From positions 84,236 to 148,235 of the forward strand of contig CAJUDM010000003.1 of NCBI GenBank assembly GCA_910584915.1: a stretch of DNA of 64,000 bases. Direction: 5' to 3'. Below, in pieces: positions 34,084 through 42,378 of this stretch. Every line of letters begins with the position of its first letter. Position 1 is the stretch's first letter. The stretch comes from an uncultured Lachnospiraceae bacterium (lineage in GTDB: Bacteria; Bacillota; Clostridia; Lachnospirales; Lachnospiraceae). The position numbers were made by a program, and so were the translations under genes. The notes beneath the pieces are model-generated. The model ran no database searches. It saw nothing but the letters and a program-made list of their open reading frames with translations, and had not been told where the DNA came from.

Positions 34084-34899
34084 ATGCTTCTTGAAGTGAA
34101 AAATCTCAATATAGAATTTCATGACCACGACAGGCCGGAGCGGGCGGTCTGCGGGCTTAACCTGCGGATGGAAGCGGGGGAGATCGTGGGGATCGTGGGG
34201 GAGTCGGGATCCGGAAAGTCTATGTCCGCGCTGGCGATAGCGGGGCTTTTGTCGAGGAAGGATATCACAAAACAGGGGGAGATACTGTTTGAGGGAAAGG
34301 ATATCCTGAACTGCTCCAGGAGTGAGTTGAGAAAGCTTCAGGGGGATGACATTGCCATGATCTTTCAGGAGCCGGAGACATCTCTGAATCCGTTAAAAAA
34401 GGTCGGCTGGCAGGTGGAGGAGGCGCTGCGCCTTCATACGGACCTGACGAAGGAGGGACGGCGGGCGCGGGCGCTCGAGGTACTTCGAAAGGCAGAGCTG
34501 CAGGATGCGGAGAAAGTGTATGACTCCTATCCGCATCATCTGTCCGGCGGGATGCGCCAGAGGGTGATGATCGCCGCGGCGATGGCGTGCAGGCCGAAGC
34601 TTCTGATCGCGGATGAACCGACAACGGCGTTAGATGTGACGATTCAGGCGCAGATCGTGAAGCTGCTTAAAAAAATCAGGGAGGAACAGCATACGGCGGT
34701 GTTATTCATCTCCCATGACCTGTCGCTGATCAGGCAGCTCTGCGAGCGTGTGCTTGTAATGCAGGCGGGACATCTGATCGAGGAGGGAGCTGTGGAGGAA
34801 GTTTTCAGGTCTCCGGGGCAGGAGTATACGAAAAAGCTGATCGGGGCGATTCCTGAGATTCCCGCTGCGTGTGAAACACGGGGGAAATTTGAGCGCTGA
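34084..34899 (+). CDS. Oligopeptide ABC ATPase, DppD/OppD-like
   Basis: A 271-residue ATPase. Walker A is GESGSGKSMSA (near 40), the Q-loop is IFQEPETSLNP, the signature HLSGGMRQRV lies near 155, and Walker B LLIADEPTTALDVT follows. The usual C-terminal peptide-transporter extension is short; a CxxC-type 4Fe-4S motif sometimes found there is not seen. ATG 34084 follows GAGGGCGG. The gene is separated from the permease by a 157-bp segment (33927-34083) rich in short inverted repeats, including GGGCA/TGCCC near 33951. Confidence 0.92.
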   Translation: MLLEVKNLNIEFHDHDRPERAVCGLNLRMEAGEIVGIVGESGSGKSMSALAIAGLLSRKDITKQGEILFEGKDILNCSRSELRKLQGDDIAMIFQEPETSLNPLKKVGWQVEEALRLHTDLTKEGRRARALEVLRKAELQDAEKVYDSYPHHLSGGMRQRVMIAAAMACRPKLLIADEPTTALDVTIQAQIVKLLKKIREEQHTAVLFISHDLSLIRQLCERVLVMQAGHLIEEGAVEEVFRSPGQEYTKKLIGAIPEIPAACETRGKFER

Positions 34900-34941
34900 T
34901 CCAGGTGAATGCGGAATTGTCAACAGAGGGGTGGTGGAGCG

Positions 34942-35682
34942 ATGAGCGATCTTGTACTGGAAGTAAAGAATGTCAGCAGTTATTACAGGGAAAACAGGAG
35001 GCTGTCCGGCAAAAGAGCAGAGAGGAAACAGGTGCTGAAAAATGTGTCTTTTTCCATGGAGGCCGGGGAGATACTGGGGCTTGTCGGGGAGAGCGGATGC
35101 GGCAAGACTACCCTCTCCCGGGCGATACTTGGATTCCTGAAGGATTACGAGGGAGAGATCATACATTACTCGACAAAGCCCCAGATGATCTTTCAGGATC
35201 CCTACGGTTCCCTGAATCCGTCGAAGAAACTGGGGTGGATCCTGGAGGAGCCGCTAAAAAATGCGGGTGGCTTTACGGCTGAGGAGAGAAGAAAAAGAGT
35301 GTTCGGGATGTTGAGGCAGACAGGGCTTACGGAGGACTTCGCGGAGCGCTATCCAAGCCAGCTTTCCGGAGGACAGCGGCAGAGGGCCTGCATCGGAGCG
35401 GCGCTGATGTCAGCCCCCGCCCTTCTGATCGCGGATGAGCCGGTATCGGCGCTCGATGTGACGATCCAGGCACAGGTGATGGAACTTTTGAAAAGACTTC
35501 ACGGGGAGAGAAACATTGCAATTCTGTTTATCTCCCATGATCTCAGAGTGGTCTATCAGATGTGCGACAGGATCATGATCATGAAGGACGGAGAGATTGT
35601 GGAGAGCGGGACGAGGGAGGAGATTTATTTTTCTCCGCGGCATGAATATACGAAACTGTTGCTGCAGGCGGCGGGGATCTGA
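34942..35682 (+). CDS. Oligopeptide ABC ATPase, DppF/OppF-like
   Basis: A 246-residue ATPase completing the transporter. Walker A GESGCGKTTLSR (near 50), Q-loop MIFQDPYGSLNPS, signature QLSGGQRQRACI and Walker B LLIADEPVSALDVT are all present. It is shorter than many OppF proteins, lacking part of the C-terminal extension. ATG 34942 follows GGGGTGGTGGAG; the frame opens 11 codons earlier. It lies 42 bases after its partner and is followed by an alcohol dehydrogenase gene. Confidence 0.92.
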   Translation: MSDLVLEVKNVSSYYRENRRLSGKRAERKQVLKNVSFSMEAGEILGLVGESGCGKTTLSRAILGFLKDYEGEIIHYSTKPQMIFQDPYGSLNPSKKLGWILEEPLKNAGGFTAEERRKRVFGMLRQTGLTEDFAERYPSQLSGGQRQRACIGAALMSAPALLIADEPVSALDVTIQAQVMELLKRLHGERNIAILFISHDLRVVYQMCDRIMIMKDGEIVESGTREEIYFSPRHEYTKLLLQAAGI

Positions 35683-35727
35683 AAAGATCCATTATATATT
35701 AAAAAATCAGGAAAGAGAGGTTATTGT

Positions 35728-36903
35728 ATGGAAAACTTTACTTTTTACAGCCCGACCTATTTTGTGTTCGGGAAGGATGAGGAGAACAATACGGGGAAAT
35801 ACGTGAAACGCTTTGGCGGGAGCAGGGTGTTGATTCACTACGGCGGCGGGAGCGCGGTGCGCTCGGGGCTTCTTGACAGGGTGAAGGTTTCCCTGGAGGC
35901 GGAGGGCATCTCCTGGGTGGAACTCGGCGGCGTCAAGCCGAATCCGAGGAGCGGCCTTGTGTATGAAGGCATTGAACTGTGCAGAAAAGAAAAGGTGGAC
36001 TTTGTGCTGGCGGTGGGCGGCGGCAGCAGTATCGACTCCTCGAAGGCGATCGCTGCCGGAGCAGTGTATGACGGAGACTTCTGGGATTATTATCAGGGAA
36101 AGATGGTGGAAAAGGCGCTTCCCATCGGAACAGTGCTTACAATAGCTGCGGCGGGCAGTGAGGGAAGCCCCGACTCCGTGATCACAAAGGAAGATGGAAT
36201 GCTCAAGCGCGGCGGGCACGGTGAGGCGCTGCGGCCGGCATTTTCCATCCTGAATCCGGCGCTGACGCAGACGCTGCCCGCCTATCAGACAGCCTGCGGT
36301 ATTACGGATATCATGGCGCACCTGTTTGAACGCTATTTTACAAATACACAGGATGTGGAAGTGACGGACCGTGTGATAGAGGGGCTGTTGTCCACAATGA
36401 TCCATGAGGCGCCCAGGGTGATGGAAAACCCGGATGATTATCAGGCGAGGGCAAATATCATGTGGGCTGGCATGATGGCGCACAATAACTGCTGCGGCGT
36501 GGGGCGCGTGCAGGACTGGGCGAGCCATGACATGGAGCATGAACTGTCCGCCATATATGACTGTGCCCACGGCGCCGGGCTTGCTGTGGTATTTCCGGCG
36601 TGGATGTCCTACACGATGGAGCATGATGTGATGCGCTTCGCGCAGCTGGCGGTGAGAGTGTGGGGGTGTCCCATGGATTTCGCGCACCCTGAAGTGACTG
36701 CGAGGGCCGGCATAGAAGCCCTCAGACGGTTCCTCAGATCGATCGGCATGCCGGAAAATTTTGCAGGACTCGGCGCGAGGGAGGAGGATATTGAGAAGAT
36801 GGCGCATACGACGTGCTACGGGAACGGAAGAGACGGGCATATCGGAGGGTTTGTACCGCTCGGGGAAGAAGAACTGAAAGAGATATACCGGCTGATGGTA
36901 TAG
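35728..36903 (+). CDS. Iron-containing alcohol dehydrogenase (BdhA/YqhD-like)
   Basis: A 391-residue group III alcohol dehydrogenase, probably NADPH-dependent, active on butanol or similar aldehydes. The start MENFTFYSPTYFVFGKD and VGGGSSIDSSKAIAAGA (nucleotide loop near 93-109) define the BdhA/YqhD branch. Metal-binding histidines are in ITDIMAHLFE, ASHDMEHELSA and DCAHGAGLA. It starts 45 bases after the transporter operon and could be cotranscribed with it. It ends before a hairpin at 36925. Confidence 0.92.
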   Translation: MENFTFYSPTYFVFGKDEENNTGKYVKRFGGSRVLIHYGGGSAVRSGLLDRVKVSLEAEGISWVELGGVKPNPRSGLVYEGIELCRKEKVDFVLAVGGGSSIDSSKAIAAGAVYDGDFWDYYQGKMVEKALPIGTVLTIAAAGSEGSPDSVITKEDGMLKRGGHGEALRPAFSILNPALTQTLPAYQTACGITDIMAHLFERYFTNTQDVEVTDRVIEGLLSTMIHEAPRVMENPDDYQARANIMWAGMMAHNNCCGVGRVQDWASHDMEHELSAIYDCAHGAGLAVVFPAWMSYTMEHDVMRFAQLAVRVWGCPMDFAHPEVTARAGIEALRRFLRSIGMPENFAGLGAREEDIEKMAHTTCYGNGRDGHIGGFVPLGEEELKEIYRLMV

Positions 36904-36924
36904 AGGGTATGCAGGATGTACGCG

Positions 36925-36958
36925 GACAAGGCACACCTTTAATTGAGTGTGCCTTGTC
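36925..36958. terminator. Terminator-like perfect hairpin
   Basis: GACAAGGCACAC and GTGTGCCTTGTC form a 12-bp stem with a 10-nt loop between convergent genes. No T tract follows on either strand. Confidence 0.55.
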
Positions 36959-37045
36959 ACGCCGCATTCCGGATGTGGTCAAACATGAAAAAAGTTCATG
37001 ATGCGTGTCGTCCGTATTTTCCATCAAATGAAAATTTTTCGGGAT

Positions 37046-37303
37046 TTACTTCATCCCGCATCCGCAGAAGAGGCTGCGCACATGTTTTACCTCTTCCGCG
37101 TCCGCTTTTGCCGCGGGAACGTAGAAAGAGCGTTCGCGGGCCAGCTGATAAAGTTCCTCCTGCGACTGCTCACAGGCATTTCTGAACTGCTTCAGAGTCT
37201 GTTTTAATTCTTTGTTTTCGGTCTGGGGAATCATTTCGCCAAATCTTACAAGTTCACCGTTGATGCCGGTGAGAGTATCGTTTACCATTGTCTTGTCCTG
37301 CAT
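37046..37303 (-). CDS. CotF-like spore coat protein
   Basis: An 85-residue helical protein of the ferritin-like coat F family. Segments TLTGINGELVRFGEMIP and LKQTLKQFRNACEQSQEELY form the helix pair, and the tail ends in a cysteine-containing SLFCGCGMK. The start at 37303 follows a perfect AAGGAGGTG site read on the minus strand; the longer frame is unsupported. It is in an operon with the similar 61-residue gene at 37373. Presence implies a spore-forming host. Confidence 0.75.
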   Translation of the reverse strand: MQDKTMVNDTLTGINGELVRFGEMIPQTENKELKQTLKQFRNACEQSQEELYQLARERSFYVPAAKADAEEVKHVRSLFCGCGMK

Positions 37304-37372
37304 AGGGCACCTCCTTTTTTGTTTTGTTTTCAGATGCTTCTTTTGATAGCGGTTTCGCAATGCGCCGGGGCA

Positions 37373-37558
37373 TCAGCTTAAGAACTGCATCAGCTGTTCC
37401 TTATTCTGCTGTGCGCCCTTTGCGCCCTGCTCAAAGAACTGTCTGAGCTGTGCATCCTGTGTGCTGGAAGCATATTCCTGCATCTTACACTTTGTTGTAT
37501 CGTAGCCTCCGATCAAATGTCTCAGATTCTGAAGCTCCAATTCTGATAAATTAGCCAT
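37373..37558 (-). CDS. Small spore coat-associated protein
   Basis: A 61-residue helical protein (MANLSELELQNLRHLIGGYD start) similar to small clostridial coat proteins related to CotF. It is Gln-rich toward the C-terminus (AKGAQQNKEQLMQ) and carries one cysteine (CKMQEYA). The start at 37558 follows GGAGGTGTGAGA on the minus strand. It lies just upstream of the CotF-like gene and is probably cotranscribed under a sporulation sigma factor; I did not resolve its promoter. Confidence 0.72.
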   Translation of the reverse strand: MANLSELELQNLRHLIGGYDTTKCKMQEYASSTQDAQLRQFFEQGAKGAQQNKEQLMQFLS

Positions 37559-37850
37559 TCTCACACCTCCTGTTTTTTCCGGGTCGCAGAAATCCCCGCA
37601 GTGCGGATCCGGCAAAAACAGCACCCGGCTGTTCTGTGCGGATGGATCAATTGTGTCTGTGCGGATGTCTGCTGATTTCAGTATGTGGTTTTAGTGAAAA
37701 AATATGTCTGAGAAAAATTGCTATTTTTATAAAAGGACATCCGGGTATTTTTGCTTGAGACCTACTATAAATTATGGTATGATGGGAAAAGATAATGACA
37801 GCACAGTCTGTGGGATGACAGCAAAAAGTCTGAGTAAAGGAGTAGAAAAG

Positions 37851-38213
37851 ATGACGGAAGATATAAAGCGGAAGTTGGAGGAAGGCGGCATAAATGTGGA
37901 CGAGGCGATGCAGCGTTTCATGAATAACGAGAAACTGCTGGAGCGCTTTTTAAAAAAATTTGCGTCGGACGTCAGCTACGATGATCTGGTAAAGGCGATG
38001 GAAGAGAAAGACTGCGAGAAGGCCTTTACGGAAGCTCATACATTGAAGGGGGTCACCGGGAATCTGGCGTTGACGCAGCTGCATGATCTGGTCAACGAGC
38101 AGACAGATTATCTGCGCGGAAAAGATTTTGACCCGGCGGCGGCAATGATGCCTGATGTTGCGAAAGCATATGAAAAGGTAATCGGGGCGATCGGAGAGGT
38201 GTACGGAACATGA
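37851..38213 (+). CDS. Hpt (histidine phosphotransfer) domain protein
   Basis: A 120-residue stand-alone Hpt domain. The phospho-accepting histidine is H63 in EAHTLKGVTGNL, the invariant HxLKG signature. The remainder is a four-helix bundle with an N-terminal extension (1-30). It would shuttle phosphoryl groups between a hybrid kinase and a response regulator, none of which is adjacent. ATG 37851 follows AAAGGAG. Its stop overlaps the start of the UDP-sugar pyrophosphorylase gene by four bases (ATGA), an odd pairing for a signalling protein. Confidence 0.85.
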   Translation: MTEDIKRKLEEGGINVDEAMQRFMNNEKLLERFLKKFASDVSYDDLVKAMEEKDCEKAFTEAHTLKGVTGNLALTQLHDLVNEQTDYLRGKDFDPAAAMMPDVAKAYEKVIGAIGEVYGT

Positions 38214-39436
38214 CATATCAGGATGCTTATAAAAAACTGGAGGCGGCAGGCCAGCTCCATGTCCTTAAGCATTATGATTCCCTGAGCGAACCGCAGAAAA
38301 AAGGACTTTTGGAGGACATTGCCCTGACAGATTTCTCAGTGCTTTCTTATCTGGAGAAGCGGGAAGAACTGATGAAAAAGGGGGTGATCACGCCCCTTGC
38401 GGCGATGGAGATCCCGGAGATAGAGAAGAGCCGTGCATGGTTTGAGGAATTGGGTTATCGCGCCATCAGACAGGGACATGTGGGGACAGTGCTCCTCGCA
38501 GGAGGGATGGGCACGCGGCTGGGCTATGATGAACCGAAGGGAATGTATGACATCGGCATTACGAAGTCTGTCTATATCTTTGAGAGGATCATCTCCAACC
38601 TGCTGGATGTTGTGCAGAAAGCTTCCGCGTGGATACATTTGTTTATTATGACCAGCGATAAAAATCACGAGAGAACGGTGGCGTTTCTGGCTGAGCACGA
38701 CTATTTCGGATATAAACCGGGCTATATCCACTTTTTTCGACAGGAGATGGCGCCGGCGAGCGATTACACCGGGAAAGTGTATATGGAGAGGCCGGACAAG
38801 ATCGCCAATTCTCCCAACGGAAACGGCGGCTGGTATTCCTCCATGGCGAACGGCAGGATCCTGGAGATCGTAAAAAACAGGGGGATCGAATGGCTGAATG
38901 TGTTCGCGGTGGACAATGTACTGCAGAGAATGGCGGATCCCTGCTTTGTCGGCGCGGTGATAGCGAGAGGCTGTTCCTGCGGAGCGAAAGTGGTAAAGAA
39001 GAACGCGCCGGATGAGAAAGTGGGTGTCATGTGCCTGGAGGACGGCAGGCCGTCCATCGTGGAGTACTATGATCTGACGGACGAGTTGATGAACGCGAAA
39101 AATGAGAAGGGAGAACCGGCTTATAATTTCGGCGCGATCTTAAACTATCTGTTTCAGGTGAAGGCGTTAGAGCAGACGATCTCGAAAAAACTTCCGCTGC
39201 ATATTGTGGAGAAAAAGATTCCCTATATGGACGAAGACGGAAATTATGTGAAGCCGGAAAAGCCGAATGGCTATAAGTATGAGACACTGGTGCTCGACAT
39301 GGTGCATATGATGGACAGCTGCCTGCCCTACGAGGTGGACAGAGAACATGAATTTGCACCGATCAAGAATATGACGGGTATCGATTCGGTGGAGACAGCA
39401 CGGGTCCTGTGCGGGAAAAACGGGATCATATTATAG
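38210..39436 (+). CDS. UDPGP family UDP-sugar pyrophosphorylase
   Basis: A 408-residue nucleotidyltransferase resembling eukaryotic-type UDP-N-acetylhexosamine/UDP-glucose pyrophosphorylases. The uridine-binding loop is VLLAGGMGTRLGYDEPKGMYD (about 98-118), followed by LFIMTSDKNHE and the sugar-binding NGNGGWYSSM. It makes UDP-sugar from UTP and sugar 1-phosphate. The UDP-glucose 4-epimerase downstream suggests a joint role in supplying UDP-hexoses or UDP-HexNAc for envelope glycans. It is translationally coupled to the Hpt gene. Confidence 0.9.
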   Translation: MTYQDAYKKLEAAGQLHVLKHYDSLSEPQKKGLLEDIALTDFSVLSYLEKREELMKKGVITPLAAMEIPEIEKSRAWFEELGYRAIRQGHVGTVLLAGGMGTRLGYDEPKGMYDIGITKSVYIFERIISNLLDVVQKASAWIHLFIMTSDKNHERTVAFLAEHDYFGYKPGYIHFFRQEMAPASDYTGKVYMERPDKIANSPNGNGGWYSSMANGRILEIVKNRGIEWLNVFAVDNVLQRMADPCFVGAVIARGCSCGAKVVKKNAPDEKVGVMCLEDGRPSIVEYYDLTDELMNAKNEKGEPAYNFGAILNYLFQVKALEQTISKKLPLHIVEKKIPYMDEDGNYVKPEKPNGYKYETLVLDMVHMMDSCLPYEVDREHEFAPIKNMTGIDSVETARVLCGKNGIIL

Positions 39437-39564
39437 ATTGGAACTGAAAACAGTATATATCCGACTGCCGCATGAGGCTTTTTGAGCGGGGACAGAATAT
39501 CGCCGCGGAAGGTGTGCGGAGAATGGCAGGATATGCAAAAAGGAAACAGGAGGAAAAGAGAAAG

Positions 39565-40581
39565 ATGGCAATTTTAGTGACAGGCGGCGCAGGGTATATC
39601 GGCAGCCATACGGTGGTTGAACTGCAGAATGCGGGCTATGATGTGGTGGTAGTGGACAATCTGTCCAACTCCAGCGAGAAATCTTTAAAGAGAGTGGAGG
39701 CGATCACAGGCAAGCCGGTGAAGTTTTACAAGGCGGATATCCTGGACCGCGAAGCATTGGAAGAGATCTTTGAGAAGGAGGATCTGGGTTCCTGTATCCA
39801 CTTTGCCGGCCTGAAAGCGGTGGGCGAGTCCGTACAGAAGCCCTGGGAGTACTATCAGAACAATATCGCAGGTACCCTGACACTGGTGGATGTGATGAGA
39901 AAACATAACTGCAAGAATATCATCTTTTCCTCCTCCGCGACAGTGTACGGCGATCCCGCATTTATCCCGATCACCGAGGAATGTCCGAAAGGGCAGTGCA
40001 CCAACCCTTACGGCTGGACAAAATCCATGCTGGAGCAGGTGCTGACGGATATGCAGAAGGCGGATCCTGAGTGGAACGTGATCCTGCTTCGCTACTTTAA
40101 CCCGATCGGCGCTCACAAGAGCGGCACCATCGGCGAGAACCCCAACGGCATTCCGAACAATCTGATGCCCTATGTGACGCAGGTGGCAGTGGGCAAGCTG
40201 AAAGAACTGGGTGTTTTCGGAAATGACTACGATACACACGACGGCACGGGCGTCAGGGATTATATCCATGTGGTGGACCTGGCGATCGGCCATGTGAAGG
40301 CGCTCAAGAAGATCGAGGAGAAAGCCGGACTCTGCATTTACAACCTCGGGACGGGCCAGGGGTATTCCGTGCTGGATATTGTGAAAAACTTTGAGGCGGC
40401 AACCGGCGTGAAGATCCCTTATCAGATCAAGCCGAGGCGCGCAGGCGATATTGCGACCTGCTACGCGGATGCGGCGAAGGCGAAAGCGGAACTCGGCTGG
40501 GTAGCCGAGAGAGGGATCAAGGAGATGTGCGAGGATTCCTGGAGATGGCAGAGTAATAATCCGAACGGGTATGAGGATTGA
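39565..40581 (+). CDS. galE: UDP-glucose 4-epimerase
   Basis: A 339-residue short-chain dehydrogenase-type epimerase interconverting UDP-glucose and UDP-galactose. The NAD loop is VTGGAGYIGSHTV (5-17). The catalytic pair is in SSSATVYG and YGWTKSMLEQ (YxxxK). YNLGTGQGYSVLD and the late GDIATCYAD are GalE signatures. ATG 39565 follows AGGAGGAAAAG; the longer frame from 39472 is not supported. It is probably in one transcript with the pyrophosphorylase and ends at a shared bidirectional terminator. Confidence 0.95.
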   Translation: MAILVTGGAGYIGSHTVVELQNAGYDVVVVDNLSNSSEKSLKRVEAITGKPVKFYKADILDREALEEIFEKEDLGSCIHFAGLKAVGESVQKPWEYYQNNIAGTLTLVDVMRKHNCKNIIFSSSATVYGDPAFIPITEECPKGQCTNPYGWTKSMLEQVLTDMQKADPEWNVILLRYFNPIGAHKSGTIGENPNGIPNNLMPYVTQVAVGKLKELGVFGNDYDTHDGTGVRDYIHVVDLAIGHVKALKKIEEKAGLCIYNLGTGQGYSVLDIVKNFEAATGVKIPYQIKPRRAGDIATCYADAAKAKAELGWVAERGIKEMCEDSWRWQSNNPNGYED

Positions 40582-40612
40582 TGTGACAGTATAATAAAAT
40601 ATGTGGAACATA

Positions 40613-40642
40613 AAAAGTGCCTGCTTGAGAGTGGGCACTTTT
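40613..40642. terminator. Bidirectional terminator
   Basis: AAAAGTGCC pairs with GGGCACTTTT around an 11-nt loop, with A and T tails on both sides. It lies between convergent galE and the minus-strand pair at 40657-41375. Confidence 0.8.
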
Positions 40643-40656
40643 GCTGTCTGTGTTTT

Positions 40657-40923
40657 CTAATCCTCCTCAATGATATGGATCTCCAGGTAGTCAAAATCAA
40701 CGCTCTCCACAAAATTATCCTGAGAGAACCGGGTCTTTCTATGGTGTTTGAACTCCGTCACGTTGGAGTCGAGCCAGATCGGTTTTCCAAGATCAAATGC
40801 ATAGCAGATTTCATCCAACGCAGAAAATATTTTGTGCGTTCTGGTATCCGGGGCGTCGTTTTCTATGACGGTATCCCGAAGCATACGGTTATCTTTAAAA
40901 ATTTTTCCCCAAAGTCTGAACAT
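40657..40923 (-). CDS. Conserved small protein of unknown function
   Basis: An 88-residue acidic protein with no signal peptide or membrane helix. Visible features are an FSALDEICYAFDLGKPIWLD core and an FSQDNFVESVDFDYLEIHI end. The second half reads like a compact beta-alpha-beta domain. The start follows AGGAAAGGAAAAAAC on the minus strand, which supports translation. It lies 20 bases after the GNAT gene and is probably cotranscribed. I do not recognise a named family, though similar short proteins recur in Lachnospiraceae. Confidence 0.65.
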   Translation of the reverse strand: MFRLWGKIFKDNRMLRDTVIENDAPDTRTHKIFSALDEICYAFDLGKPIWLDSNVTEFKHHRKTRFSQDNFVESVDFDYLEIHIIEED

Positions 40924-40943
40924 GGAGTTTTTTCCTTTCCTGT

Positions 40944-41375
40944 TTATCGTTGTCCTAAATTTTTTAGGAGGATAATTTCCAAAGGCTCACCGGGCAGCAA
41001 TAAAGAGCCGCAATCTGTATACCCGATTTTTCTGTAAAAGAATTGTGCCTGTTCATCCGATCGCGTGGAAACCAGAACCATTTTATAACTGCTCTTCAAC
41101 ATTTCTTTTTCCCAAAAGCGCACCAACCTGCTTCCGTAACCTTTTCTTCTGTAATCCTCTAAAAAGTACAGCATATTCATAAAGGGGATATTATCCCAGA
41201 ATAAATTAAAACGAAGCCATCCGATGAGGCGGTCATCCTGGAACATCATTAAGATTCTTTTTGTTTTTATACAATCTCTCAGTTCTGCTTCGCAAATATG
41301 TCTGTCATATCTGCTCAATAATTCAAGATCATTTTCAACAGCATAGCGGATCATCTTTAAAATATTCCATTTCAT
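40944..41375 (-). CDS. GNAT family N-acetyltransferase
   Basis: A 143-residue acetyltransferase with the GNAT fold. The acetyl-CoA loop is DYRRKGYGSRLVRFWEKEM (Q/RxxGxG/A type), preceded by the beta strand IPFMNMLYFLE. The C-terminal SYKMVLVSTRSDEQAQFFYRK segment is the usual final strand-helix. It acetylates an amine; the substrate is unknown. Start choice is uncertain: ATG 41375 has no clear ribosome site and a TTG at 41402 is also in frame. Confidence 0.82.
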   Translation of the reverse strand: MKWNILKMIRYAVENDLELLSRYDRHICEAELRDCIKTKRILMMFQDDRLIGWLRFNLFWDNIPFMNMLYFLEDYRRKGYGSRLVRFWEKEMLKSSYKMVLVSTRSDEQAQFFYRKIGYTDCGSLLLPGEPLEIILLKNLGQR

Positions 41376-41447
41376 TACAAAATTATGTACTTTCAAAGAC
41401 AACTATACAGGAAATGTGAGAGAGGCGCAAGAGTAATTCAGAAGCTG

Positions 41448-42068
41448 TTATCTTTGTTCGGATTTTTCTTCATAAGTGCGAAACAGACGGGTGAGCAGCA
41501 GGGAGTTTACATAGGCGGTGAAGGAGTAGCCGATCACCAGCATAAAAATCTTCATACCCGGAAACAGGTAGAGCAGGCTGACGACAAAGATATGGATGGC
41601 AAACAGGGCGGCGGAGCAGGCGGGGTGGGAGAGCGCCATCAGGAAGGCGTTTTTGATCGTCCGGAGGCGGCGGTTCTGGAAGCGCGCCATCAGAGGGAAC
41701 ACATAGAACAGGGCGCAAAATGACAGTATCGTCAGAAGAAGGGTGATGATGAAGGCGATATTGCCAAAGGCGCCGCCCACATAAAACCAGAATACCAGGC
41801 TGTAGGCGAGGACGGACAACAGCAGGGCAAAAATAAGAAAGGTGAGGATGCCCTGGAAAAACATTTCTTTCATATGTCTAAAGTAGGTTCGGATGATATA
41901 ACCGTGCTCTTTCCGCGCCTCCTGCATCGTCACCTGATAGAGGGCGGCGATGGAGGGACCTGCGGTGATGATGGGCAGACAGCACAGGACAAAGATCAGG
42001 TTCAGGGCGATAAATTGTACCGCTGTGTTGATATAGTCTAAAACAGGGTTGTCCAGATTCAGTCTCAT
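41448..42068 (-). CDS. yesL: DUF624 (YesL-like) membrane protein
   Basis: A 206-residue membrane protein with four to five helices, of the DUF624/YesL family. Helices lie at about 15-40, 75-105, 110-135 and 150-190. The family is regularly encoded beside YesM/YesN two-component systems and Lpl/Yte-type sugar transporters, as here, and may modulate uptake or sensing. The start follows GGAGG on the minus strand. It diverges from the ABC operon at 42379, so the structured region 42069-42378 should hold both promoters. Confidence 0.85.
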   Translation of the reverse strand: MRLNLDNPVLDYINTAVQFIALNLIFVLCCLPIITAGPSIAALYQVTMQEARKEHGYIIRTYFRHMKEMFFQGILTFLIFALLLSVLAYSLVFWFYVGGAFGNIAFIITLLLTILSFCALFYVFPLMARFQNRRLRTIKNAFLMALSHPACSAALFAIHIFVVSLLYLFPGMKIFMLVIGYSFTAYVNSLLLTRLFRTYEEKSEQR

Positions 42069-42124
42069 TTTATTTTGCCTCCGTGGGGGTATTATTATAA
42101 GGTATTCTGTCTGCGTTACTCGTA

Positions 42125-42186
42125 AAATTACCGTGTAATTTCGCTCGTTAATTTATGGCTGCCTGCGCAGCTGCTTTCCATAAATT
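42125..42186. repeat. Cluster of palindromes in the divergent intergenic region
   Basis: AAATTACcgtGTAATTT (42125-42141) is followed by a 9-bp stem AATTTATGG/CCATAAATT (42150-42186) that encloses GCTGC/GCAGC. The gap 42069-42378 contains this structured block, a 5' poly-purine site for each gene, and no coding region I can support. Confidence 0.6.
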
Positions 42187-42378
42187 ATATTACAAACGAT
42201 AAAGCGAACTCGCGCTACCTGAAAAATCAGAGGTGATTTGGATGAAAAAATCCAGTTTTTTCCGTTTGACCGCGAAAAATTTAAAAATCCGGTGGAAAAA
42301 GCTCAGATTTTTTGTGTAGAGGATATGGAAAAAGGAATGTTATACTGGGCGAAACTAAAACGAAAGGGGGATTTTTAT

